In this document: piece by piece, positions 33,666-40,955 of the stretch | How positions within the stretch are numbered: position 1 is the first letter of the stretch | Layout: each line of letters starts with the position of its first letter | Origin: Peptococcaceae bacterium BRH_c4a | GTDB taxonomy: Bacteria > Bacillota > Desulfotomaculia > Desulfotomaculales > Desulfocucumaceae | NCBI GenBank assembly: GCA_000961585.1 | Contig: LADN01000011.1 | Span: forward strand, 1-54,633 | Length of the DNA: 54,633 nt | Direction of reading: 5' to 3' | The notes under the pieces: model-generated | Told to the model about the DNA's origin: nothing | What the model saw: the letters and a program-made list of their open reading frames with translations, nothing else | Databases searched by the model: none | Program-made: the position numbers and the translations under genes

Positions 33666-34271
33666 TTAGTTCCTCCCGGGCCTTGAAAAAATAATTCTGA
33701 AGAGCCTGTCCGCCACAATGGCCACAGTCATGCCGCAGGCTGTGGCGAAAATTGTGGTGCCCACCACCTCTGTGGGGGCCGCCGAACCGTGCATCACCCT
33801 GATACCAATGATGGTGCTGGGGATAATTGTTATGCAGGAGGTGTTCAGGGCCAGAAAGGTGCACATGGCGTCGGTGGCCGCGCGGGGGTCTCCCCGGTTA
33901 AGCTTTTGCATCTCCTGCATGGCGATGAGGCCCATGGGGGTGGCGGCATTGCCCAGTCCCAGAATATTGGCGCTGACGTTCATTATTATAGCACCCATGG
34001 CCGGGTGATTGCCGGGGACGGAGGGAAAAAGAAACCTCATGGCCGGAGCGATTAGCCTGGCCAGCAGGGTTATTATTCCAGCTTCTTCTGCAAGTTTCAT
34101 TATACCCAGCCAGAAAGTTATCACGGCTATCAGCGCCAGTGACGTTTTCACCGCGTTTCCCGCCCCCTCCAGGGCGGCCGTGGTGACCGCCTCGATGTTT
34201 CCGTTGGCGGCGGCCGCCAGTATTCCGAATACAATCATTCCCAGCCAGATTAAGTTAACCAACCGGCTCAC
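33666..34271 (-). CDS. spmA: Spore maturation protein A
   Basis: The 201-residue polytopic membrane protein has the family block NVSANILGLGNAATPMGL near residue 98 and ALNTSCITIIPSTIIGIR near residue 140, shared with nucleoside-recognition (Gate) domains. It is directly upstream of spmB. Mother-cell expression is expected. The upstream 200 bases are heptamer and CAGTATGAG repeats. Confidence 0.95.
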   Translation of the reverse strand: MSRLVNLIWLGMIVFGILAAAANGNIEAVTTAALEGAGNAVKTSLALIAVITFWLGIMKLAEEAGIITLLARLIAPAMRFLFPSVPGNHPAMGAIIMNVSANILGLGNAATPMGLIAMQEMQKLNRGDPRAATDAMCTFLALNTSCITIIPSTIIGIRVMHGSAAPTEVVGTTIFATACGMTVAIVADRLFRIIFSRPGRN

Positions 34272-34279
34272 TTCCCAAT

Positions 34280-34500
34280 GCGAAATTAAAGAAGAAGACA
34301 GGAGACAGAAGTCAGGAGTCAGAATAGTCAGCCCTGCCGCCAGAGGCGCAACGGAGAATGTTCTGGCTCCCGAATCCCGACGAATAAAGTCATCAGTATG
34401 AGCTATTTTCAGGCTTGTCTGTTTTTACATTATGAGGAGCCGGGAAAATATAGAACAGATGACTCCTGACTCCCGACCAAATAAAGCCGTCAGTATGAGC
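34280..34500 (+). repeat. Period-7 repeats with two CAGTATGAG motifs
   Basis: AGACAGGAGACAGAAGTCAG-type heptamers (34298-34330) and the opposite-strand GACTCCTGACTCCCGAC (34461-34477) flank two copies of CCGAC..AATAAAG..RTCAGTATGAGCT (about 34376-34402 and 34472-34500). The second copy supplies the last three codons and stop of the FAD oxidoreductase gene. Confidence 0.75.
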
Positions 34501-35758
34501 TGCCAAATACTCCTGTAAGCCCTGCCCTGGACACCCTTTTCTCTATGCTTTCAATGTCGGTGGTGTAAAGCCCCAGATCCTTCATTCTTTCAAAATAAAC
34601 CGATCCCGAGAAGGTATATTTGTTTTTCAGACCTATCCCCTCTTTTATCTGGGAGATCATGAATGAAATTATATCCCCCGCGGCGGTGGAATCCGGCAGT
34701 GTTATAAGCTCCCGCCCCCTTTCAAGCATGGCGGCGTTGTGCCCTGCCAGCATTCCGGTTACTATGGCCTCGGTGTGTCCCACCAGAGGGCCGGTCTTTT
34801 CACCGGCGCAGAGAAGATTTGCCATTCCCATAACCTGCAGTTTTTCTCCGGCAGGAGCTATGGCCATAAATCTCACGGAATTGCCGGTGCCGCCGGAGTA
34901 TGGGTCCTCGTACCGGGCACTTCCAAAACCGTCAATGGTCCTCAGTATTTCCAGGGGGAAATAGGGGGTCATCAGTTTGGCGTGGCCTGTGTCCAGCAGA
35001 ATGAGGTTGTCGGCAAATTCCCGTAGGTTATACTGCTGGCAGGCTTTACGGTCCAGCAGGCCCCCTTTTTTTATTCTCTCCGGCAGCGGGACAACGGCCA
35101 CTCCATCCCTCTCAATATTGTTCACCAGCCACGGGGCCAGGGATTTCTTATCCAGTTTGCAGGAACCGCTCATGGCGCCGGAGCTGCATAGTTCCCCCTG
35201 CGCCGTCATCTCTTTTATGCCGGCCTTTGCGGTAAGGCTCACCCTGGGGCCGAAGGTGGGGCATCTCAATATGCACATGGCGCACCCGGTACCAAAACGG
35301 GAGCAGTTGTTCAGCGGGCCGGCCGTGCCGGTGGTGTCAATGAAAACATCGCCGGGCACAGCCTGTTGATCGGATATTACGCCGCTTATAACCCCGTCTT
35401 TGATCAATACATCAGTCATCCGGGCCCGGAGTTTAATAATTATCCCCTTATGGGAGAGAAATTCCCTGATAACAGGCTCTATCCTGGTAACATCATATAA
35501 AGAGGCATGTCTGTGTCCGGGAAAATTAACCCACCGGTGGCGGGCCGTCCGGTCAATTATTCTTACCAGTTCCCGCCCCCCCATGGCCGAAATCTCTTCC
35601 AGTGCAGTGTAACGGCCGTTGTTCCGCATAATTCCCCCCACCAGGCCGGTGCCCAGAAGCATATCGGTTTTTTCCAGCAGCGTCACCTCCGCCCCGGCCA
35701 TGGCCGCGGAACAGGCGGCGGCGCACCCCGCCCATCCTCCTCCCACCACCACAATCAT
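34490..35758 (-). CDS. FAD-dependent oxidoreductase
   Basis: From ATG 35758 (GAGGTGGGG upstream) the protein is 422 residues. The N-terminal dinucleotide-binding motif is VVGGGWAGCAAA and a second FAD motif is GDVFIDTTGTAG near residue 125. A cysteine-rich loop CAMCILRC lies near residue 145, and the C-terminal NLLCAGEKTGPLVGHTEAIVTG resembles GidA/HdrA/FAD_oxidored members. The substrate is unknown. The cysteine loop could bind a metal or act in thiol redox chemistry. The ORF reaches 35923, but the extra N-terminus is repeat sequence. The last codons lie in a dispersed motif. Confidence 0.8.
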   Translation of the reverse strand: MIVVVGGGWAGCAAACSAAMAGAEVTLLEKTDMLLGTGLVGGIMRNNGRYTALEEISAMGGRELVRIIDRTARHRWVNFPGHRHASLYDVTRIEPVIREFLSHKGIIIKLRARMTDVLIKDGVISGVISDQQAVPGDVFIDTTGTAGPLNNCSRFGTGCAMCILRCPTFGPRVSLTAKAGIKEMTAQGELCSSGAMSGSCKLDKKSLAPWLVNNIERDGVAVVPLPERIKKGGLLDRKACQQYNLREFADNLILLDTGHAKLMTPYFPLEILRTIDGFGSARYEDPYSGGTGNSVRFMAIAPAGEKLQVMGMANLLCAGEKTGPLVGHTEAIVTGMLAGHNAAMLERGRELITLPDSTAAGDIISFMISQIKEGIGLKNKYTFSGSVYFERMKDLGLYTTDIESIEKRVSRAGLTGVFGSSY

Positions 35759-35845
35759 AAAAGCACCCCACCTCACACCAGCAGTTCTATCGTCGATATT
35801 TTTAACAATATATTTAACAGGGATGATAAAGGTGAGGGGGAAATA

Positions 35846-36205
35846 AAAAAACGCCCTGACGGGCGTTGCCGTCTTGCAGACGGCGGAATCCAGGAGCCAG
35901 AAGCCAGAATCCAGAAAAAGCAAGCATGACCCCCAAGCGACATGCAGTGAGGGGGAGGGGTTTTAGTCCAGGCGGATGTTCCGGAGGCTGTTATCTGGCT
36001 CTTGGCGACAGAGCCGTACGGACTGCCGAACCGGCTGCAGGACGCAGCCGGTAGCCGGAATCGACGCATGGACGCGGCGTTGGAGGCGGTCGGCAGTCCG
36101 TTAGGCGACGAGCTTAGAGCCAGTTCAGCCGGAGGATAAGTAGATCGGACTCAAACCCCTCCACCGGCCACAGAGTGACCCAGGAGCGACCCCAGAAAAA
36201 CTCTT
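35846..36205 (+). repeat. Dispersed hairpin repeat, copy 3 (complete)
   Basis: The order is the same as copy 1: GC hairpin, GCCGTC/GACGGC, heptamers, GCGACATGCAGTGAGGGGG, then the large palindrome. Arms pair 35954-35969 with 36147-36162, 35995-36002 with 36116-36123, and 36018-36029 with 36090-36101. The same inner hairpin CCGGCTGC/GCAGCCGG is present. Several paired positions differ from copy 1 on both arms so that pairing is kept. The right flank GAAAAACTCTTGGGCTTGCA matches copy 2. On the minus strand the first hairpin is followed by a T-run and may end transcripts coming from the CopZ-like gene side. Confidence 0.85.
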
Positions 36206-36338
36206 GGGCTTGCAAATGCTTTGGTGCTTCAGCGCTTTAATGCTCTAATGCGTCATATACTTTCCTAAACGAGAACAAAATCGCCCTATCGGGCGACTAG
36301 AAGTCAGGAGACAGGAGACAGAATCTAGTGAATTTATA
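36206..36338. other. Repeat flank and period-7 sequence, no gene seen
   Basis: This contains the conserved right flank of the hairpin family (AATGCTTTGG..CATATACTTTCCT), a CGCCC/GGGCG hairpin near 36281-36297, and GTCAGGAGACAGGAGACAG heptamers. I see no coding sequence. Confidence 0.6.
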
Positions 36339-36409
36339 GGGTCAGCCCTTGACATAGGACATAATTATAGTTGTTATTACTAAATATATTCAATTATGGT
36401 AGAGATTAA

Positions 36410-36517
36410 ACGGCCAGACCCCTTCGGGTTAAATATGAGGGATCAGTGTATCACGGAAGGCACGTGGAAATTAAAGAAGGAAAATATTCTTCACTACTGC
36501 CAATTATAAAAAGTTCT
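36410..36517 (+). pseudogene. 5' fragment of a RAYT/IS200-like (Y1) transposase gene
   Basis: Reading from 36413, the frame gives ARPLRVKYEGSVYHGRHVEI. This closely resembles the N-terminus of RAYT/Y1 transposases (ARPLR-E-PGAVYHV), including the first His of the family. The expected ATG is ACG (36410-36412). The fragment ends after about 35 codons where the palindromic element begins. The catalytic HUH and Tyr regions are absent, so it is dead. Confidence 0.6.
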
Positions 36518-36705
36518 AGGAGGCTGTTGAAAAAGTCCATCTGCGGCGTTGCGGCGGCGGCTTCAATGCTCAACGTACAAGGAGTACGCCTCCGCTTGAA
36601 GCCTTGCCGCGCCTTGCATCTGGAGCTTTTTGAACAGCCTCCGGTTGTAGTCGAATAAGTACTTTGTTGACCTCTTAATATAGTTTTGCAACACTCTCCT
36701 AGAAC
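36513..36705. repeat. 193-bp palindromic element with 10-bp perfect terminal inverted repeats
   Basis: The ends are GTTCTAGGAG (36513-36522) and CTCCTAGAAC (36696-36705). The interior holds a second strong palindrome from GGAGGCTGTTGAAAAAGTCC (36519) to CTTTTTGAACAGCCTCC (36642). I recall similar GGAGGCTGTT..AACAGCCTCC sequences from many anaerobe genomes, where they behave like small non-autonomous elements. No transposase is encoded. The 66-codon minus-strand ORF across it is not considered a gene. Confidence 0.6.
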
Positions 36706-36734
36706 GGAATCTGTCCAATGTCAAGGGCTGCCCC

Positions 36735-36960
36735 CTTGTTTTTCCGCTCGTTTTTCCGACCACAGAACGACCTGAGCGACCCCAGGTAAACTTAGGGAAA
36801 GCGTTTAGCGCTTTAGTGGTTTAATGCATTAAGGCCCTGTATCAGCGAAGCTTAAATGGGGGGCAATCGTCAGACAATTCTACTTTTCATCAGAAAAGAT
36901 ATAGCCTTCAGACAAAGGTTTTAGCCTTGTTTCTAACGGCTATGTTAACAAGTTTTGCAC
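36735..36960. other. Intergenic stretch with degraded repeat flank
   Basis: GACCTGAGCGACCCCAGG and the following GCGCTTTAGTGGTTTAATGC resemble the right flank of the hairpin-repeat family. On the minus strand ATAGCC..GGCTAT followed by ATCTTTTC (about 36898-36945) could terminate the CopZ-like gene. I see no coding sequence. Confidence 0.4.
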
Positions 36961-37431
36961 TTACAGTGATGGTTTTTCTTTCATCTCCTGGGCCTTGGCA
37001 ATCACCGATTGCACAGCAGGTCTACATCAGGTGCCAGCGGGATTTTTTGTAAGACATTCCTTGCCGGTGTTTGCCCCAGTGTGGTCCTGAATATCTTTAA
37101 TGTCTCTTCAACAACCACGGATGGCGATATGCTCAATAATGTCAGCCTCCGTAACGCCTTTACAGTAGCATATAGGGACAAATTGGTCGTTCTCTTTGAA
37201 CCATATCTTAACCTTAATATCGTCTTTATAAAATACCTGCTGACCGAAATATGCAACGTCACAGGCTTTTGAAAGGCATAGGGAAAAACTTTCTAGTGAG
37301 TTTGGAAGAAGGTCATCATTTAGCATATTCTTTAATGTTTCGGCTTTAACCATTTTACCCAACTCATGGCAATTAGGACAGGGGTATGTATCCGAATTTA
37401 GATGGTTTGAACCGCAAACTACAGTTGACAT
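36961..37431 (-). CDS. CopZ-N/BFD-like [2Fe-2S] protein with two in-frame TGA codons (candidate selenoprotein)
   Basis: Before the first TGA are 107 codons with YPCPNCHELGK, a CDVAYFGQQVFYKDD block and PICYCKGVTEADI. This resembles the zinc/[2Fe-2S] N-terminal domain of archaeal CopZ (zf_CopZ plus BFD-like). The same frame continues past TGA at 37108-37110 and TGA at 37027-37029 to TAA at 36961-36963, adding family-like sequence (HTGANTGKECLTKNPAGT, then CRPAVQSV), 156 residues in all. Both TGAs sit at Cys positions (RGC-TGA; NPAGT-TGA-C where homologues have CC). A hairpin GCAATC-GGT-GATTGC begins 14 bases after the second TGA, with its G-rich loop 20 bases downstream, as in a bacterial SECIS. 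A pseudogene is the alternative. Confidence 0.65.
36998..37012 (-). promoter_or_regulatory. Candidate bacterial SECIS hairpin
   Basis: On the minus strand a perfect 6-bp stem GCAATC/GATTGC has the loop GGT, which starts 20 bases after the TGA at 37027-37029. Bacterial SECIS elements usually lie within the coding region, with the loop about 16-37 bases after the UGA and a G at the start of the loop. No comparable hairpin was found after the first TGA. Confidence 0.45.
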
Positions 37432-37496
37432 ATGGAAACTGCGCTCCTCTCCTTGATGGGTAGTACAAAGAAGATACCAGATGCAAATTACTTATA

Positions 37497-37709
37497 TTAT
37501 TTATAGATCCCACTGCGGTAATCAATAGCCTGTATGTATATAACCTTTTAACCATGCTGGATCTCAAAAATTATGCGGTAAGTGCCAATCCGAAGGCGAT
37601 ATAAACCCTGGTATCCTTTTATGGGTTTAATGTCGCCATGCGGATGAATTGCAATAAGGCCCTTTAACCCTTGTGCAATTCTCTCTTGTACACCTTTTTC
37701 TCGGAACGC
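37497..37709 (-). pseudogene. Degraded RelE/ParE-type toxin gene
   Basis: The minus-strand frame between a TGA (37710-37712) and TAA (37497-37499) encodes VQERIAQGLKGLIAIHPHGD, then IKGYQGLYRLRIGTYRIIFE. This is the core of a RelE/ParE-family mRNA interferase-like toxin. It is interrupted by TAA at 37548-37550 and then continues with KVIYIQAIDYRSGIYK, the usual toxin C-terminus. The first 20 or so residues are missing and no start codon is available. It overlaps the end of the small antitoxin-like gene, so the pair is a dead toxin-antitoxin remnant. Confidence 0.75.
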
Positions 37710-37804
37710 TCAATCAAATACTGGAGGAAATCAAAAACTGTTTTTTGATCATGCTCCTGCAGACGCTCAACCAAAATATGAATCTCCTCTTTGCGCACCA
37801 CCAT
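37664..37804 (-). CDS. Small antitoxin-like protein (partner of the broken RelE toxin)
   Basis: From ATG 37804 the 46-residue protein reads MVVRKEEIHILVERLQEHDQ then KTVFDFLQYLIERSEKK. This is a charged helical sequence like the small antitoxins encoded upstream of RelE/ParE toxins. No ribosome site is obvious. It is short for an antitoxin, and its C-terminus overlaps the truncated toxin, consistent with a deletion across the junction. It begins just inside the end of ytfJ, whose stop is at 37812. Confidence 0.5.
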   Translation of the reverse strand: MVVRKEEIHILVERLQEHDQKTVFDFLQYLIERSEKKVYKRELHKG

Positions 37805-37811
37805 GTTGAGT

Positions 37812-38249
37812 TCATTCGATGATAGTAGCCGGCCTGGCGGCTGTAGTGACCCTGCTCCGGGTCTCCTTCCTGCTGAATATGTCCTGTAGCTGGGACAGAA
37901 GCTGAGGGGCCATGTCAATAATCCTGTCGGCAATGACGTTATTGTCTACCGGAAGCAGTCTGACACTGCCGTTTCCCACCACCAGGAAGCCTACGGGCTG
38001 CACCGAAACGCCGCCTCCGCTGCCTCCGCCAAAAAAGGGAGACTGTTCCGGATCGTTTTTCCCTTCGCCTCCGGAGGTTTCAAATTCGCCTCCCCCTGCC
38101 GCAAATCCGCAGGATACCCGGGATATTGGTATAATCACAGTTCCGTCGGGCGACTCCACGGGATCACCCACTACGGTGTTCACATCAATCATTTCCTTGA
38201 TGTTTTCCATGGCTGTTTTCATTAAGCCTTCTATTGGGTGTCCGGACAT
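37812..38249 (-). CDS. ytfJ: GerW/YtfJ family sporulation protein
   Basis: The 145-residue protein has the YtfJ features MIDVNTVVGDPVESPDGTVI near residue 19, IPISRVSCGFAAGGGEF near residue 40, a glycine-rich FFGGGSGGGVSVQPVGFLVV segment and VRLLPVDN. In Bacillus YtfJ (GerW) is a forespore protein needed for germination. It starts within the end of the DUF2953 gene (65-base overlap), the usual arrangement for this pair. Confidence 0.93.
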   Translation of the reverse strand: MSGHPIEGLMKTAMENIKEMIDVNTVVGDPVESPDGTVIIPISRVSCGFAAGGGEFETSGGEGKNDPEQSPFFGGGSGGGVSVQPVGFLVVGNGSVRLLPVDNNVIADRIIDMAPQLLSQLQDIFSRKETRSRVTTAARPATIIE

Positions 38250-38871
38250 AGCTGCGCCTCCTGTCAGTCTTTCTGAGCATTTTAATAATTTTAACGGTCT
38301 TGCCGCTTAAAATAAGTGATCCCGCCGCTCTAACACCGGTAGAAATAATATAGCCGGTTCTTGTTATAAATATGCAGTTCAGGTTTATACTGATCCCGGC
38401 ATTGTTAAAATCAGGTATGACAGAAAGCGCCGGTGGGCCGGAAAGTCTGATCAGGCTGCACGCCGCTGAGGCCAGGTATCCCTTTAGCGACCAGATTAAG
38501 CCCGAGGCCACCCCGGTGATATAGGGGTCCTGGAATCCAAAAACAGTTTTCCAGTTTAAATCACTTATCACAGTCCTCTGCCTTATGTAGTCAAAGGCAG
38601 GCTTCAAAGTACCGACTGTATCGATCCAGAAGGGCGCCTGTCTCACCAGTTCACCCATTGGCGGCCATTGGCGGCCTGTTCTCTGGAGATTGGCTTTGAA
38701 GTCAATACTAACAACACGAAAGCTGTGCCTCAGGCCAGGCCAGATAGAAATCCCAAGCACCAGAAGGTCTTCTTTTCCCTGCCTGCCATAATTTACTCTG
38801 ATCATTACCGGCAGCAAGGAAACCAACAAAAAAATCAGCGCCAACCCCGCCAGGAGGTATATGAAAATCAC
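38185..38871 (-). CDS. DUF2953 domain-containing protein
   Basis: The 228-residue protein has an N-terminal membrane segment (residues 3-24), a region of beta-like sequence, and the DUF2953 core (TVFGFQDPYITGVASGLIWSL, ISINLNCIFITRTGYII). Function is unknown. It is usually encoded directly upstream of ytfJ in spore formers, as here, and the overlap implies coupled translation. Confidence 0.85.
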   Translation of the reverse strand: MIFIYLLAGLALIFLLVSLLPVMIRVNYGRQGKEDLLVLGISIWPGLRHSFRVVSIDFKANLQRTGRQWPPMGELVRQAPFWIDTVGTLKPAFDYIRQRTVISDLNWKTVFGFQDPYITGVASGLIWSLKGYLASAACSLIRLSGPPALSVIPDFNNAGISINLNCIFITRTGYIISTGVRAAGSLILSGKTVKIIKMLRKTDRRRSYVRTPNRRLNENSHGKHQGND

Positions 38872-38935
38872 TGTTTCCGCCTCCTGCTTTATTTTTCCAC
38901 CTGATTTGCAAACCTATACCCTTGACAGAACAACC

Positions 38936-39826
38936 TCATGACCGTTTCCTGATAAAATTTAAGAAGGCCAGGACAGTTGGATAATAATTTTGATTTTTAG
39001 CAGAAATAACGTAGAAGCTCATGGGGATTTGGTATTCAGGGTTGTCCAGCACCTTGATCAGTCCTAATGAAAGTTCAAGGGATAAGGCATGTTTTGAAAC
39101 GAAAGCAACGCCCATTTTTTCTGCGACCATACGTTTTATTGCTACGGTGTCCCCTATTTCCACCTGCTTATTGAAAATAATTTTTTTTTCAGTTAAAAAA
39201 TTTTCCGCCATAATACGTGCCGCAGAACCCTCTTCCCTTAAGAAAAGAGTTTCTTTTTCGAAGTCCTCAATACTAATTTCTTTTTTATTATGCAGTGGAT
39301 GATTAGGAGAAAGAATCATCGCCAACTCATCCCGGAGGTAGGGTTCTACATGCAGAGAAGGGTTTTTTACCTGTCCTCCTACCAGGCCAAGGTCCAGCTT
39401 TTTTTCTAAAACCAGTTGTTCTATCGCCGTGCTGTTTTCCAGGCGTAAAATGACATTGATATTCGGGTATCTCTCCTGGAAGGCCCGAAGTATTGGCGGA
39501 AGTATGTAACTGCCTATTGTGGCGCCTGCTCCGATTAAAACCTGCCCTTGATCAAGCTCTTTAAATTGAGACATAGCCCGTTCCGCTTTTTTGGCAAGGT
39601 CAAATATGCCTTCAGCGTACCCGAAAAGATTGCGGCCAACATCGGTTAGTTCCACCTGCCGGCCCCTTTGGACAAAAAGTTCCAGGCCAAGGCTTCTCTC
39701 CAGGGCCGCTACCTGACGGGAAACCGCAGGCTGGCTTAAAGCCAGTTCCTCCCCGGCTCTGGAGTAATTAAGGTGTCTGGCTACATTATAAAAAATCTTC
39801 AATTGGTAAAGATTTATTTCGGGCAT
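38936..39826 (-). CDS. LysR family transcriptional regulator
   Basis: The 296-residue protein has a LysR helix-turn-helix (LNYSRAGEELALSQPAVSRQ, residues 19-38) and a periplasmic-binding-like effector domain from about residue 90 (GQVLIGAGATIGSYILPPIL). The effector is unknown. Its sequence is most like the CysB/CbbR-type broad group. It lies downstream of trpS past a terminator and probably has its own promoter. Confidence 0.93.
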   Translation of the reverse strand: MPEINLYQLKIFYNVARHLNYSRAGEELALSQPAVSRQVAALERSLGLELFVQRGRQVELTDVGRNLFGYAEGIFDLAKKAERAMSQFKELDQGQVLIGAGATIGSYILPPILRAFQERYPNINVILRLENSTAIEQLVLEKKLDLGLVGGQVKNPSLHVEPYLRDELAMILSPNHPLHNKKEISIEDFEKETLFLREEGSAARIMAENFLTEKKIIFNKQVEIGDTVAIKRMVAEKMGVAFVSKHALSLELSLGLIKVLDNPEYQIPMSFYVISAKNQNYYPTVLAFLNFIRKRS

Positions 39827-39862
39827 TTTATTATCCTTTTACATTGGTATTTTCTTCAAAAT

Positions 39863-39916
39863 AAAAACCCCCGTTCAGGAATGTTAACAGTTATCATTCC
39901 ATAATAGGGGAGTTTT
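39863..39916 (-). terminator. Terminator of trpS with nested inverted repeats
   Basis: On the minus strand AAAACTCCCC pairs with GGGGGTTTTT and encloses GGAATG..CATTCC. A T-run follows. It overlaps the last bases of trpS and resembles the nested hairpin at 30800-30860. Confidence 0.8.
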
Positions 39917-39917
39917 A

Positions 39918-40895
39918 TTATAGCTTAATTGCCTCCCTGACCATCTTCATGGTTTCTTTGGCCACTGCCCTGGCCCTTTGGGCGCCATCGGAGAGGATTT
40001 CCTGAACGTAGCCCTGCCGGGACATTATTTCTTTTCTTTTTTCCCGCAGAGGATACAGTATGCTGTCAAGGCTTGCGTGCAGCATTTTTTTGCAGGCCAC
40101 GCACCCTATTCCTCCCTTGCGGCACTCTTCCTCCAGCCCGGACACCTTGTCCAGACTGTATATGGTATGGTATTTATGCACCACGCACACCTCGGGGTGT
40201 CCGGGGTCGTTCTTCCTTATCCTGGCCGGGTCGGTGATCATGGAGTTTACCGACCGGGTCAGATCTTCCGGATCGGCAAATATGCCGATGTCATTGGAGT
40301 AACTTTTGCTCATTTTTCTGTTGTCCACCCCCGGCAGGAGGCTTATCTTTGCCAGCAGGGCCTTTGGCTCCGGAAAGACCGAAGAGTACATGAAGTTAAA
40401 GCGGCGGGCCACCTCCCGGCAGAGTTCCAGGTGGGGAAGCTGGTCCTCACCCACGGGAACGGCGTTGGCCCTGTAGATCAGTATGTCGGCGGCCTGCAGG
40501 AGGGGGTAGCCCAGGAATCCGTAGGTCATGATGTCCTTGCCCTGGTCTTTGAACTGCTGTACCTGGTCCTTGTACGTCGGCACCCTCTCCAGCCAGCTCA
40601 GGGGGATGATCATTGAAAGCATCAGGTGAAGCTCGGCATGCTCAATTACATCGGACTGTGTGAAAATGACGCTCTTCTCAGGATCCAGACCCACCGCCAG
40701 CCAGTCGGCCACCATTTCCACGGTGTTTTTCTTGATTCCCCCGGTTTCCTCAAAGGAGGTGGTGAGGGCATGCCAGTCAGCCACAAAAAAGAAGCACCTG
40801 TACTGGTTCTGCAGCCTCCTCCAGTTTTCTAAAACGCTGAGATGCCCGATATGAAGGCGGCCCGTAGGCCTCATTCCGCTCAAAATTCTTTCCAT
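39918..40895 (-). CDS. trpS: Tryptophanyl-tRNA synthetase
   Basis: The class I synthetase has the HIGH-type motif GRLHIGHLSVLENW near residue 12 and the KMSKS motif DNRKMSKSYSN near residue 192. Its 325 residues are normal for the family. No T-box leader is visible in the 60 bases upstream. It follows the M50 protease gene and probably belongs to the lysA-CCA-M50-trpS run. Confidence 0.97.
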   Translation of the reverse strand: MERILSGMRPTGRLHIGHLSVLENWRRLQNQYRCFFFVADWHALTTSFEETGGIKKNTVEMVADWLAVGLDPEKSVIFTQSDVIEHAELHLMLSMIIPLSWLERVPTYKDQVQQFKDQGKDIMTYGFLGYPLLQAADILIYRANAVPVGEDQLPHLELCREVARRFNFMYSSVFPEPKALLAKISLLPGVDNRKMSKSYSNDIGIFADPEDLTRSVNSMITDPARIRKNDPGHPEVCVVHKYHTIYSLDKVSGLEEECRKGGIGCVACKKMLHASLDSILYPLREKRKEIMSRQGYVQEILSDGAQRARAVAKETMKMVREAIKL

Positions 40896-40955
40896 TTTCT
40901 GCCTGCAAATCTCCCTTCCCGGTTAAAGTTAAGATCACTTGTATTCATAATGGTA

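Larger units (their letters stand above)
36339..36734 (+). mobile_element. Remnant of a RAYT (REP-associated tyrosine transposase) element
   Basis: A 23-base inverted repeat with two mismatches flanks the segment: GGGTCAGCCCTTGACATAGG at the left (36339-36361) and its complement TGTCCAATGTCAAGGGCTGC at the right (36712-36734). Inside are a broken transposase start (36410-36517) and a 193-base palindromic element (36513-36705). The combination indicates a decayed IS200-like/RAYT insertion. The family name is inferred from the encoded N-terminus. Confidence 0.55.

Noticed and set aside
36563-36763. 66-codon minus-strand ORF across the palindromic element
   Set aside because: It lies in a palindrome, has no ribosome site and reads as a typical repeat-derived frame.
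36961-37431. Simple pseudogene explanation for the CopZ-like gene
   Set aside because: Not fully excluded, but two stops that are both TGA, both at Cys positions, with intact sequence between and after them, argue against random decay.
38708-38911. Minus-strand ORF overlapping DUF2953
   Set aside because: It is a frame shadow of the DUF2953 gene, which has the conserved features.
40896-40955. T-box leader before trpS
   Set aside because: Only 60 bases separate trpS from the upstream gene and no T-box motif is present.
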